DNA of 64,000 nt from Hybos culiciformis (Eukaryota > Arthropoda > Insecta > Diptera > Hybotidae): contig CAXFZM010000186.1 in NCBI GenBank assembly GCA_964007475.1, forward strand, positions 248,001 to 312,000, written 5' to 3'. Under the pieces are notes generated by a model that searched no databases, was not told the DNA's origin, and saw only the letters and a list, made by a program, of their open reading frames with translations. The position numbers were made by a program, and so were the translations under genes. Below, piece by piece: positions 9,664-21,109 of the stretch. Position 1 is the first letter of the stretch. The number at the start of each line of letters is the position of its first letter.

Positions 9664-10204
9664 CATACTTGGCCAAACTGTTCTCGTTCTTCTTCACTGC
9701 GGCTCTAGCCACGTTTGAAAAAATATTGTTAAAAATTGTTTTTAAAAAATACTATTTAAAAAAACCGTTTTCTTATGTAATGTAGTGGTTGTCATTATAA
9801 TTTTTCTTTATAAATAAACATACATGGGATTTTTTTAAAATAAATTATGAATGAAAATAAAGATAAATGAAAATGGCAATAAAGACAGTTTACATACCGT
9901 CGGTCTCGTTTTCTTCTTATATTGTAGAAAAATTATAAAAAACTAAAATTTTAATATGTTCAAAGTTAGAAGTCGAAAGCTCATAAATTATCCGCAAGAC
10001 TATTTCTATTTCCCCGAAAGTACCAAAACGTACTAAAAAAAAAGAAAAAAAAATTCAAATTCAACTTTCTCAAAACTATGTTTTTGTAGTTTCGTGATTT
10101 TTGCATGAGACCGACGATATTTAAAACAATTTCTAATTGCGGCACTCGACAATTCTGATTTTTGTAATTTCGGCTCCTGTTGGGATAAAGTCTGGCCACC
10201 CCTG
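9664..10204. mobile_element. Non-autonomous hAT element (MITE), 541 bp
   Basis: Identical 8-bp direct repeats TTATATAA flank it at 9656-9663 and 10205-10212. The left end reads CATACTTGGCCAAAC and the complement of the right end CAGGGGTGGCCAGAC, so the termini share a GGCCA core and a hAT-like CA start. 8-bp target duplications define hAT-type insertions. No transposase ORF. Confidence 0.75.
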
Positions 10205-10212
10205 TTATATAA

Positions 10213-12498
10213 TGAAAATAATTAATATACCTGTTTTGTCGAAAAAAATTTAGTATTTTATTATTTTATTTAAGATTTTTATTAATCTTTCATTTTTACA
10301 GATTAAGATAAATTTTTGGTGTCATATAATAATAAAAATAGAATACTATTTCTTTCCAATGAGTGAGGGGGAGTTTAGGTACGCTATTAATAAAAAAATT
10401 TTATTTTATTAATAACCAGTCTCAAAAGAACAATTTGATCAAAATTAGTTCTTATTATATAAACTTACTTTTGTTTACCTATTCTTAAATTATTACAGTA
10501 TTTGACTCTAAAGGTCTACCAGAAGCGATTTTTCAGAGGAATATTTTTGTGTCACTTAGTACAATTTTAATCAATTATTGTTTAATAAATTTTAAGAAAA
10601 ATTCAGGTAAATTAGAATTATTTTCTTACAAATTTTTTTACGAGTATGAAAAAATATTATTGTAAAGCTGTGCTAAAAATCAAATAAAATTATTTGTCAA
10701 AACTAAATATACTCCTATTTAATTATAAATCAAAAATTTTTAATTTCCAGGCGATTTTTGACTATTTTCTCTAGACTATCTATATCTATATAACCCTGAT
10801 TTAATCTAAAACATTTTTAATTTTCTTTCCGATTTCATCCCTTCTGTATTTTATTTTTTCTAAGATATTAAATATTAAAAGAATAAAACAAATGCAAGCG
10901 ACATCAATTTTTAATTATCTTAAAATCAATACTAAAATAAAACATTAACAAATGTAACTAAAAAATATTTCTTAATGTTCAATTTAATTCTAAAATAAAA
11001 TTAAAACAAAATATCATACTTTTTTTAGCCATAACAAACGTTATACAATTGTAATTTACAATTTATATCAGATAAAGTTAAGATCTTCAACAATACCATT
11101 TTTTGCTAAAAATAAAGCAGAACTTTCAGCTGCTTTCATCCAGAAATCGGTTTAAAAAATAGGAAAAAAAACTGTAGAAATTTTTAAATAGTAAAATATT
11201 TTTTATTTTTATTGCCTTCTTCATGAAGAATTAAATTCGCAATCGCAATTACATGAAAGTTCTAAAAATATGCTCTTTTTCGCACTATTTTCAAGTGGCT
11301 TGAATCTTAATTTATTTATTACTGCGTTATACTAAAAGATTAATCATATTTATATTTATTCGACCAAATTAATAAAAATCTACTTTTTAATTTTTTAGTT
11401 TTTTTAACTGTAAACTATGAATAAAACAGCCAAATCTGTCATATATTCGTAAGAATATTATTGTAAAATCTAAGTTAATTTTGTACAGTTAATTTTTGAA
11501 TGTATGGATGCACAAATAATGTATTTTTTAATAGATTGGTTTTCACTACTTTGGCCATTATAAAATAAGTATATTTTGTAAAGCTATGATGAATCTCTCG
11601 GGGCACATGCGGCCGCGGGGTGGCCACGCCTGGTCTATATATTACTATAGTAGTATGCTATTATGTTCGACTGACAATTTTCAAAATTTCTTAATAAAAT
11701 GTGTAGCTGTTATGTTTACTTTACGATAAAATTCTTTCGACAACTAACTATGTACGACTAAATATAGTGTTGTGTATAAAATAGATTAAAATATCTTGCA
11801 AATGTATTTTGAAACAATTTTTATGTATTTTTTATTAAATAAAATAATGAAATAAAATTTAGACAACTTTTTAAATTTTATACTTAAATTTATAATTAAA
11901 AAGTTTTGAGTATTTTTAGTTTCGATTTTATAATTTTCGTATTAACATTTTATTTTAATATTTTAATAAATACTAATAAATAAAAAAATAAAATGTAGGT
12001 ATCTAAGCATACATTTACATTTTAAGGTTTTCATCTTCACGATAGGTAGTTTCATAAAAAGCCTGTGACAATCCTTACAAATTGATGTTGAAATCTATTA
12101 CATATTAACATTAATCGAATTGGATTCTGTTCAATTTCTTCAATTTTAAAATTTTTCATAAATTCTTCATAAAAATAATCTCGGAAGACAAAATATTTAA
12201 GTGTGTTTCTATTTCTAAGTAGCTTGAATTTTGATCAAAAATTAAAAAAACTATTATTTTGTCTTGTTTTCCCAAACTTCTAATTAAAATTTGTCCAGGT
12301 GAAAAGAGATTTTTAATTTCAATAAGTTTAATAATCTCTGAAAAAATAATTTCATGGCGATAATTTTTCGAAACGATGTTTTGAAATTATTGAACCTAAA
12401 AATAAATTTAAAAAAATATACAATTATTGAAATTCTATTGAATTATATGTAATATACGATAAGTATATAAGTAGCTATTATCAACAAAAGAATAAAAG
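10213..12498. other. Non-coding AT-rich interval
   Basis: No gene recognised. At 11598-11632 a GC-rich patch ends TGGCCACGCCTG, which resembles the right end of a hAT element, but no partner end was found. Confidence 0.45.
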
Positions 12499-13014
12499 CT
12501 TCTCTACACTTCAAGTTACAAACATTGAATTCCATGTTTTGCAGAAAAAAATAGGTTCCTTCTCTGTTTGGTACTTAGTTTGCCATATAAATTTATTTTT
12601 TTTTTTTTCATGGTTTGAAAGTAGGTTCGACACAAACCTAGAAATTTCACTACATAGTTTTATTGCGTTTAAAAAAATAAAAGGTATAACCTGTCAATTT
12701 GCAGAAAATTTACAGAAAAAATCATGCTTTAAAATGCTTCAATATAAATAAATAATAATAATAAATTTTCGGTTGTCAAAAAAATAAAAAATCAAAATAT
12801 TTAAAAATAAAAATTTATTATTTGTATTTTCTTTTTTTTCTTTAAATTACAAAAACTAAAAATTTTTTTTAAATTGCGAAAATCAAAATTTAATTTTACA
12901 AAAAAAAAATTTTTTTTATTTCAAACCAAACCATCTTTTATTAAGTGTGTCACCTCATTCGTCAACCTATTTTCAAACCATGAAATTCATGGTTAGTAAC
13001 CTGAAGTGTAGCGA
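12499..13014. mobile_element. MITE-like inverted-repeat element
   Basis: The left end (from 12504, CTACACTTCAAGTTAC) matches the complement of the right end (to 13011) over about 26 bases with a few mismatches. A second inverted pair with GGTTTGAAA lies inside (12613 and 12974). No ORF and no convincing target duplication. Confidence 0.5.
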
Positions 13015-13526
13015 AGTTATAACCTCAGAATATTTGCGAGCATTCTTTGAATAGCTAAAATTTATGAAAGACAACAAAAAATAGCCCGAAATTATAATTG
13101 AGGACTATGATTTAATTTGTACCAATTTTGAGAAATAACATTTTACATAAATTAAATGTGAGTAGAAGAGATCTCTTCAGACATAGCCGACAAATATGTA
13201 TAAAAAATTTACAATAATAAATGGTTTGCATTAAAAATAGGTTATTAGTTATTTTTATTTGAGTTTAAATCAATACAATTTTTAAATTATATTTTTCTGT
13301 TGAAGTTCGTCGGAAGGTTATTGAATCTTTTTAATATTAAGGAAAATAAATTCACATGAAAAATAAATTATGGAGGAATATTTTTAAAATATATTACACG
13401 AGATATTCAAAATTTTATAACAAAAAAAAAGTTATTCAACTGAATAGATACACAAAAATAAACCTAAATAGATTTACCCGTAAATATTATTATTGAAATA
13501 TTTTATTAAATAAAATTGTGAATTTC

Positions 13527-15057
13527 TTAAAACTCATCATGAAATGGAAAATGTGGATGATGGCCAGCCTCACTTTTTCGTAAAAATTTTTAAAGAAAAT
13601 TAATAAATTTTATAATTAAATACAAACACTACGCAATATTAAACAATACTTACTGTGTCAAGGGAACAAAACGACCGTTGCAATCAAATGAAGTTATTTC
13701 CCCAATATCTTCTTGACTTAAATCAAAACCAAAAACGTCAAAATTTGATGCAATTCTAGATTTTGTAACTGATTTCGGAATAACAATATTTCCGCGTTGA
13801 GTTTGGTAACGAATTAATATTTGTGCCGGTGTTTTTTTATATTTTTCGGCTATAGCAACAATCTGAAACTTGTTATATTAATTTACTGAAAACTAATTAG
13901 AGATTGATATTAAATTTTAATAAGTGAATAATGTATTGAATTTGTAATTTATGGATAATTTACATCGAGTGGAAAAAATATTGATTATTACACAGGTTTC
14001 AAATTATCGGTTACGTAGACTAAATAATTTATTTATTTATTTGAATTAATCCTAATACATAAATGCATTAAGGTTACAATATTTAGGGCACTGGGTAACT
14101 TGGTAGACTAGATAATTTTAATATTTGAGTTTATATGAAAAAAAAATAAACAACTTTTATTTCTAAAGGGACGTTACATATTTAATAGTGGACCTTACAC
14201 TATAATAGATTATGTGGTATTTTTTAAGCTGCAGCTATTTGGAATTATTCAAAAATTGTTACAATCTGAAATTACTCACAAACTAAGTTATAATTCAAAA
14301 GGGAACGAAAAATAATTTCAGATTTAAACACAAATCTAATGTTTTAAATATGTTTTGATTCTAAATTTTTTTTATCAAACCTTTCGATCCTCCAACAGAA
14401 CAACATCTCCTGCTTTTGCCCACGGTCTATCCGGTGAACCCAATGGACTATCTGCAGTGATTACAATTTTTTTGGAAGCACAATATTCCATCAGTTTTTT
14501 TTTGGGTCAAATATGGATGGCACTCAACCTGATTCATTGCCGGTGGAATCCGTGCTATTGCTAAAATTCTTTCAATTTGATTTTTATTTAAGTTAGAAAG
14601 TCAAATGGATTTACACAAGCCGTCATCAACCAACTGTTCCATAGCATTCCAAGTATCTATGTAATCAACACCAGAATATAAAGTATTTTCTGCTTCATCC
14701 TTTGGAAACAAACCAGATTCTTCATTATAACCCATTGGCCAATGGATCAAATACAAGTCGAGATAATGTGTCCAAATTTTTTAATGTAATTTCACATGCG
14801 CCCCGTACTAAATCCGGTCGATAAAACGTGTTCCATAATTTGCTAGTTAGAAAAAGGTTTTCCCTAAAATAAAACTAATATTTATAACTATTGTATTTAT
14901 TTAAATTTTCAATCATTTTTCACCTTTTCACAGTCCCATCACTAATCTTGGCGGATATTCCTTCTCCAACTTCATGTTCATTTTGGTAAACATGAGCACA
15001 GTTGGTATGTCTATAACCAACATCTTTTACGGCTTGGGTAACTTGGCCGGATGGACT
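13527..15057 (-). pseudogene. Aldo-keto reductase pseudogene, four exons
   Basis: Minus-strand exons at 15057-14924, 14863-14381, 13862-13654 and 13572-13527 join through GT-AG introns and read as an insect aldo-keto reductase (NADPH-dependent carbonyl reduction, TIM barrel). Visible motifs: VGYRH, HVYQNE, TSKLWNTF (catalytic Lys), IHWPMGY (His), [25 protein letters not shown] and an ending in PFHDEF. Lesions: the catalytic Asp after GYRH is Asn, a frameshift lies before the IHWP region, Gly is replaced by TGA in the KSIxLSN motif, and a run of nine A after HPYLT shifts the frame. The first exon is not found. The splice sites are intact, so it arose by DNA duplication rather than retroposition. 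Confidence 0.85.
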
Positions 15058-15878
15058 CTACAAACATGTATGAAAATAAAAGAAGTTTGGTTGTACATAT
15101 TTACTTTATTGATTTATTTGGATAAACTATTCTTTTTTGAAGTTTTTTTTCCGACTCACAATCTACAATTTCCCGCAATAACTGATTAATTAATTAGCAA
15201 TACTTTTTTTTTTATAGATATGTTAATGTTGTACATATTAATAAAAATACCTGCATGTATATGCTTACTGATTACAAAATTTTATCTAATTTTAAAAAAC
15301 AAGTAGGCACTTAACTCTTTTTTTTCGAAATAAATAAATTTTTAAGAATATTTTTACGTAAACGTTTTTCAGATATTATAGCCCCTTATATAAAAAGGTT
15401 GAGGTCTAAAATTTTTATAAATGTATATAGGAGATAGTTTTTGCAATTGCGTTGACTGTGTGTGTTTACGAGCATTCTTTAAATATCTAATATTTATGAA
15501 AGGCAACAAAAAAATTATGTATATTTTATACCTAAAAAATTAAATTCCATTTTATTCTTCCACGACCAATTGTCTAGAATTATTTTTAACCCCATTCCAG
15601 TGAAAACGGATTCCATCAAAATTTGAATAAAATTGTTTATCATATGGAAATTCACTTATATCCAATATTTTGTAACAATTTTTTTAATTTATTGAACTTG
15701 TTATCAGCTGTTCGGTATCCTCGGCTGATATTGGTTGAAACTTATTGAATATTTCCTAAAATAATTTAATGAAAAAATTTAACATAAGTTACTACTTATA
15801 ACGAACTGAATAAGAAAGTTATTCGAACAGGTTTTTGGAATTCTTTCGTATATTGTTCTTGCCTTATTAAGCAATTTA

Positions 15879-16080
15879 GAACAGAAGAACGGAAAATAAA
15901 TAATAATGTTGGTAGGTAGGTACTTAGTATATACCTCTGAACCGGATTTTGAAGGTAGGTGGGCATAGGCAACTTTGCACAGAAGAATGGAAAATAAATA
16001 ATAATGTTGGTAGGTAGGTACTTAGTACCTCTGAACCGGATTTTGAAGGTAGACATAGGCAGGACCCACATATGCAACTC
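15879..16080. repeat. Tandem duplication, period about 100 bp, two copies
   Basis: The segment from ACAGAAGAACGGAAAATAAA (15879) through ACCGGATTTTGAAGGTAG recurs about 100 bases later with small indels. It also carries the short motif GTAGGTAGGTACTTAG twice. Confidence 0.8.
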
Positions 16081-18160
16081 TGCATCTTACTTTATTGGAA
16101 AACTATGTTTGTTGGCCTTAAATTTTATCTAAGTAGGTACCTACTTACCTACGTATTCCAGAAATCATTATAATTTTTGATTCCTAAAGAGTGTGCTCTG
16201 CACCTGGACTGAAACGGGTTGAGATATAAAAAAATAAAAATTCAATTAGAATAATTCAATTAAAAATTTATTTTATTTGAAAATTAAAAAAAAAATAAAC
16301 AAAAAAATTTAAATTAAATTTGTAAATTTAATTTACTGCCAGTTCCAAATTGGAAACAAATAAGAATTTAATAATTTCTCTTAAAAACACCAGTGGTGGG
16401 ATGTTAAGATTTCGAAAAATTCGATATTCGATATTCGATCGAATGGCAGTATGTTATGACAAAATCGCTTCTACGTTTTCTCGCTACGGTATCACAAAAA
16501 ATTTTTCAAGTGATACGGAATCGAATAAAAAAAATGTATGAAAAAAGAAATTATTTTTATTCAAAATTATTTATAAAAATTAATTTTGAATAAACAAAAA
16601 TATTTTTTTTTTAATTATTTAAAAATAAAATAATTAAAAGAAAATTATTTTAATATTAATAAAAAAAAAATTAATCTAAAGGTAGGTAAACATTTTTATT
16701 TATAAAAATTAAAAAAAATAATTTTAATAAATGTAAATAAAAATAATTAGGTATGAAAAATTATTTATTATTATTTACTTTTTGCTTTGACGACATGAAA
16801 ACCGGGACAATCACGGAAAACCGGGACTTCTGGCAACCCTAGTTTATTATATTGCTGAAATAAAAAGACAAAATCGAAAAATGATGTTTTATTCTAATAA
16901 ATTCGATTTCTTAAAAAATATTAAAAGTTATAAATTGAAAATTCGTTTTCTGAGGTTTTCGAGGTCGCTGAGTCTTTTTCGATTATTTTATTCGATGTTG
17001 ATAAACATTTTCATCCATTTGTTTTTTTTGTTTTCTTAATCCAACTGCTTCATTAGATGTGAGTAATATTCTGTAACAAAAAATACAGATTCTGGTATTA
17101 ATGAGATCAAGAGAACAAGTAGATCAACGTTCTTGAAACAACAAATGTTCGACCATTATTCGACATTTCTATTGCGGTTTTAAAAATAAGTGTATTCGCA
17201 TCATCAATCGCTTGTTTTACCATGAATTTTCTATTTTGAAAAAATTTCGTTAACAATGAAATCAATCTCATTTAATTTTTATCGTTTGACAAAAATTTAT
17301 TTTGATTGACAGTTACTCCCAGCTGAAATCGTACATTTATAAACAAGCGGAGTAAAGCACACTGCTAAGTTTTAAATAGTTTAAACATGATTATTTTGTG
17401 ATTAGATACAGACACAGTATTTGAAAAACTTGATTGTCAAATATTGGGTCGAGCACACTATTGAATGTTTGGGACTCCTCGGATTCTTCAAAAGAATGTG
17501 TTTGTGTATGAGAAAGTTGAAGATATTTCGCAATTTTTTTGTTTCTTTGACCATTTTGGGCTTAATTTGCCTGCATTATTGTTAGAAATACTTTTCAATA
17601 TTTTTTTGATTCATTTTATTATTATTTGTTTTATTTAACACTTTTCTAAATAAAGTTATTGAAAGATAATATTATTTGAATTAAATTTGTTCGTAAAATT
17701 TAAAAGGAATTGTGTTTCTTTTCTAATATTTTCGAGTTATTATAGTGCATCTCTGTTCAATAAGATATAAGTTCTCTTAGTAAAGTTAATTTAAGAAGGT
17801 AAGTGCTATCTTGATCAATACCTTAAAATCAGTGTACAATTTGTTCAATATCCACAAAAATTTAGTAAAAAATTGTTTTATTAGGAGCTGTGTTCAATAT
17901 CCATTTCGACTACTCTGGACATGTTTTTAAATATTTCAAAAGTTTCTGATCTGTTTGTGTATTTCCAAGCAGTTTTGTAAACTATATTAAACGGACTTTC
18001 GAAAATTAAATACAGTTTGACAAAAAATCTTGAAATAAAAGTGCAAATTTTGTTCTAACTATAAAAATCGATTTCCCAACAATTTGATTTTTGGACATTG
18101 AACAAGATAGAATGCGAGTGACGATTTGAGCGTGTGAGATCATTTTTGTTTTGGTCGATT
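16081..18160. other. Non-coding AT-rich interval
   Basis: No gene recognised. Around 16420-16445 TTCGATATTCGATATTCGAT resembles the internal ends of some hAT elements and may be part of the decayed hAT copy to the right. Confidence 0.4.
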
Positions 18161-18169
18161 CCACTCTCA

Positions 18170-19640
18170 GGTAATCTGATGCAATTTTTTTTTTGATATA
18201 GTCATCGCCAGCTTTTCTTGTAAAGTCAGAGATATTTCATTTCTTTGGTCATCTTCTTCATCATCGACATTGAATATTATATTTGTATCCGAATTTGAAA
18301 CGTTGTCTGAAGTAGGTGTTGTTGCTACAGCTGCATCTTCACTTCTTTACTACTTTTAAACCTGCTTTCAATTCATAACTTAATGAACATGGATCATCAG
18401 TTATTGATTTCATCATAAAATGAATAGCAGCATCTGCAGATAACAAAGTTGCTTCCTGTCGGCAAATTTCTTCAACTATAAGCTTAATGGGAAGTAAAAC
18501 TGAAAGGATATTCGACAACTTTTCAAAGTCGGTATGTGAAAACAAAATGGGTAATTTTAAATCTATAGACTCTTTTTGATGCAATTTTTTAATTCGATGA
18601 AACGTTCTATCATAGACACCAAACTATTCCATCGTGCTCTTCAGTCTGAGACAATTCTTTCCCGAACTGTTCTTTTATATATTTTTGTAGGATTTTGACA
18701 TTTTTTGCAGGCGAAGTTCGAAATATTTTGATTACTTAAATAAAGTATTATCATCATAATTTCCAGTGGAGATTTTGAGTAAACCACTTTCAATTTCGTA
18801 ATCTTCATCAATTAATTCGTCGTCATCTATGCAATTCTACTCTTCTTCAAATCTGAGTGTCGGAACAGATGTAATGTTGGCATATTCTTCATTATGCAGA
18901 CTAGCCTCATTAATAGGTTTTTTGTAGAGTACGCTGATAACAGCCAACTGAATTCCATGCGCTAAACATCGCTGCTGATGTGCTTCAATTAACCTACCAA
19001 CCTTTGTCATAACTGCAGCGCCATCAGTGATTCCTACAATATTATTCATCGAAAGTTTAAAATCACCTAACCTATCATTCACAAGCTCAACACATTTTAC
19101 AGCTGCAATTGTTCGAAAAGCACGAATCAATCCTACATTCCACAATTTTTTGACAGAGTGAACATTAAAATTTATGTAACGTCTATTTCTTACCGATGTC
19201 CATTCATCGAAAGTAAGACAAAATCTGTTTCCATTATCAATTCTGCACGTAATTGTTTAATTACTTGATCTCGTATATTTCGACTGTAATTCAAAACCAT
19301 TTTTTGAATTGTTTTGTGATCCTTCGGTATGTTAGAAAAGCCTCTGGCTGTTAAGCCTTTTCTGATATCATATGACGTGCAAATAATGTTGAATGATAAA
19401 CCATCACACGCAGTCATCCTAGTTAAAATAGCTGGCAATGAGTCATCTATTTTATCACTTTTAAAAAAGTTGTTTATAGTTACAGAAGATTTTCATTTCA
19501 GTACAAATTCTGAAGAATCTTAAACTGTGGTGCTACTTACATCTCTTTTGAACAAATTGATTTCATGAATTGTTTTTAAATGGCTATAAAGACCGCTTGT
19601 AGAACATCCATGTGTTTTTATTATTTTCTAAAGGTTCGAA
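18170..19640 (-). pseudogene. hAT transposase, BED-finger type, decayed
   Basis: Reading the minus strand from 19640: a remnant BED/C2H2 end (CSTSGLYSHLKTIHE, about 19605-19560), then two stops, then ARMTACDGLSF-like sequence (19438-19190). Next comes the conserved DGAAVMTK...CLAHGIQLAVI block (19145-18837), and a C-terminal part with an acidic linker down to about 18170. This order and the CxAHxxQLAV block are hallmarks of hAT transposases. At least three frame breaks separate the parts, so no protein is made. TIR candidates at 16391 and 20007 do not carry matching 8-bp duplications. Confidence 0.75.
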
Positions 19641-20007
19641 AGACGATAATAAATGTATATAATTCATATTCTGATTAAAAATGAAAATATTTTACTTACC
19701 GTTTGGAATTTTATGTAAAAATATTTTAATTAAATTAGCCAGTTAATATAACCTTTATAACCAAAATTATTTTTGTACAATGAATTTTGTTTCGATTTGT
19801 CAAAGAAGAACAATTAAACTTTTCATAGAATACTAGATTGCTGCTATTTTCGCATTGAGAAATAATAATGCAAATATTTTTTTTTTGTAAAAAACCATAA
19901 AAACATTATAATGGTGAAATTATATCGAATACCGAAATACCGGTATTCGACTTTTTCAATACCGGTATTTCGGCAACTATATATTGTTCCCGGTATTCCC
20001 AACACTA

Positions 20008-20392
20008 CTCAGAATGTAGTTCACCATCAAATATCACATTTAAAAGTACAAATCTTATTCAATTTGAAAACTGTAGAATACGAGTTAATGAAATTACATA
20101 CAGCAGCAAAACACCAGCATTCCAAAACAAAATACAATTGATAACTTCTAATTATCATCAATTTAACGAAACAGATACCGTTAAAATACTGACACTAAAA
20201 CAACTAAACAACCATACAATAAATAATCTACAAAAAATTTCACACCTGGATTCGAACACCTCACGATATTTTAATTATACACATTCTACCATGGGAGCCT
20301 TATCAGTTGTTATAATAGCACTAATTAGTTACCCATTACATAAACTATACACCAATTCAAGAAACTCACAACCAATATTGCAGTCCATTTAA
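20008..20392 (+). pseudogene. env: Envelope-like C-terminus, errantivirus-type remnant
   Basis: Two overlapping frames (to TGA 20139 and from 20138 to TAA 20390) give a protein end with Asn-rich glycosylation-like sites (NET, NHT, NYT). A hydrophobic segment (about 17 residues around GALSVVIIALISYPL) is followed by a short basic tail, as in a membrane-anchored Env. A polypurine tract and an AGTTA-type LTR start follow immediately, which is where env lies in insect errantiviruses. One frame break is present. The left part is replaced by what looks like the end of a hAT element at about 20007. Family assignment is inferred from position and topology. Confidence 0.45.
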
Positions 20393-20465
20393 TCAGGAAC
20401 CCAACAGCAATCAATTAGTACACCTCCGTCAAATTCGGTCGAACCAATATGGTCTCTACCTCATT

Positions 20466-20880
20466 CCAGAGGGAGATAAGTTACGTTATCCACTTCAACA
20501 CCAGAACAACGTAAAATATAAAAAAAGAAAACATTAATATAGATACTACTAATAATACTTACAAAATGTTGATAAACCGATCATATATTAGAAATATCTG
20601 AAAATATAAAAAGAATATTAAAATAGATAATATTAATAATACTTACCAAATGCTATTATTTTAAGATCAGATATATTAGGAAAATCTCTAAGAAGCATCA
20701 TATCGATAAATAATTATTTTATCAAATACTTAACACTTTGAATAATTGTAAAGAAAAATAAAACAAATTTCAGAATAAGCAAATTTCAATAAATAGAAAT
20801 TCAAAAAGTATTAAATTTATATTTAATAAATACAAATTGATTTCCTTTCACAGAAAAAAATACAAAACTGCAAAACGTGT
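20466..20880 (+). repeat. Polypurine tract and start of an errantivirus-like LTR (right end uncertain)
   Basis: CCAGAGGGAGATA at 20466-20478 directly precedes AGTTACG at 20479. LTRs of gypsy-type errantiviruses start AGTTA rather than TG. Inside are two diverged copies of an about 95-bp segment (20520-20610 and 20612-20700, sharing AATAATACTTAC) and AATAAA near 20826. I could not fix the 3' end. Confidence 0.4.
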
Positions 20881-21109
20881 TGCAATATCAATAAATTTAG
20901 TAGAAACAGTCTTAAGATTCGTACAAATTAGACGGTTTAAAAAATAATAATTTTACTAATAAAAAATATTAAATCATAAAAAATACATTTTATTAAAAAC
21001 AACCTTTTTCTTGCGCACTAAAAAGTATAAAAAAATTTTACTATTAGTTTCATTTTGGTAACAGACTTTATAACTTTTCTCCGGCTCATTCAGAGGATTG
21101 TGGACACAC

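Noticed and set aside
11598..11640. hAT right end TGGCCACGCCTG followed by GTCTATAT
   Set aside because: No upstream partner end with the same 8-mer was found.
16391..20007. A single complete hAT element bounded by CAGTGGTGGGA (16391) and the complement of TAGTGTTGGGA (20007)
   Set aside because: The termini agree at 9 of 11 bases, but the adjacent 8-mers (AAAAACAC and CTCAGAAT) do not match, so the two ends may come from different copies.
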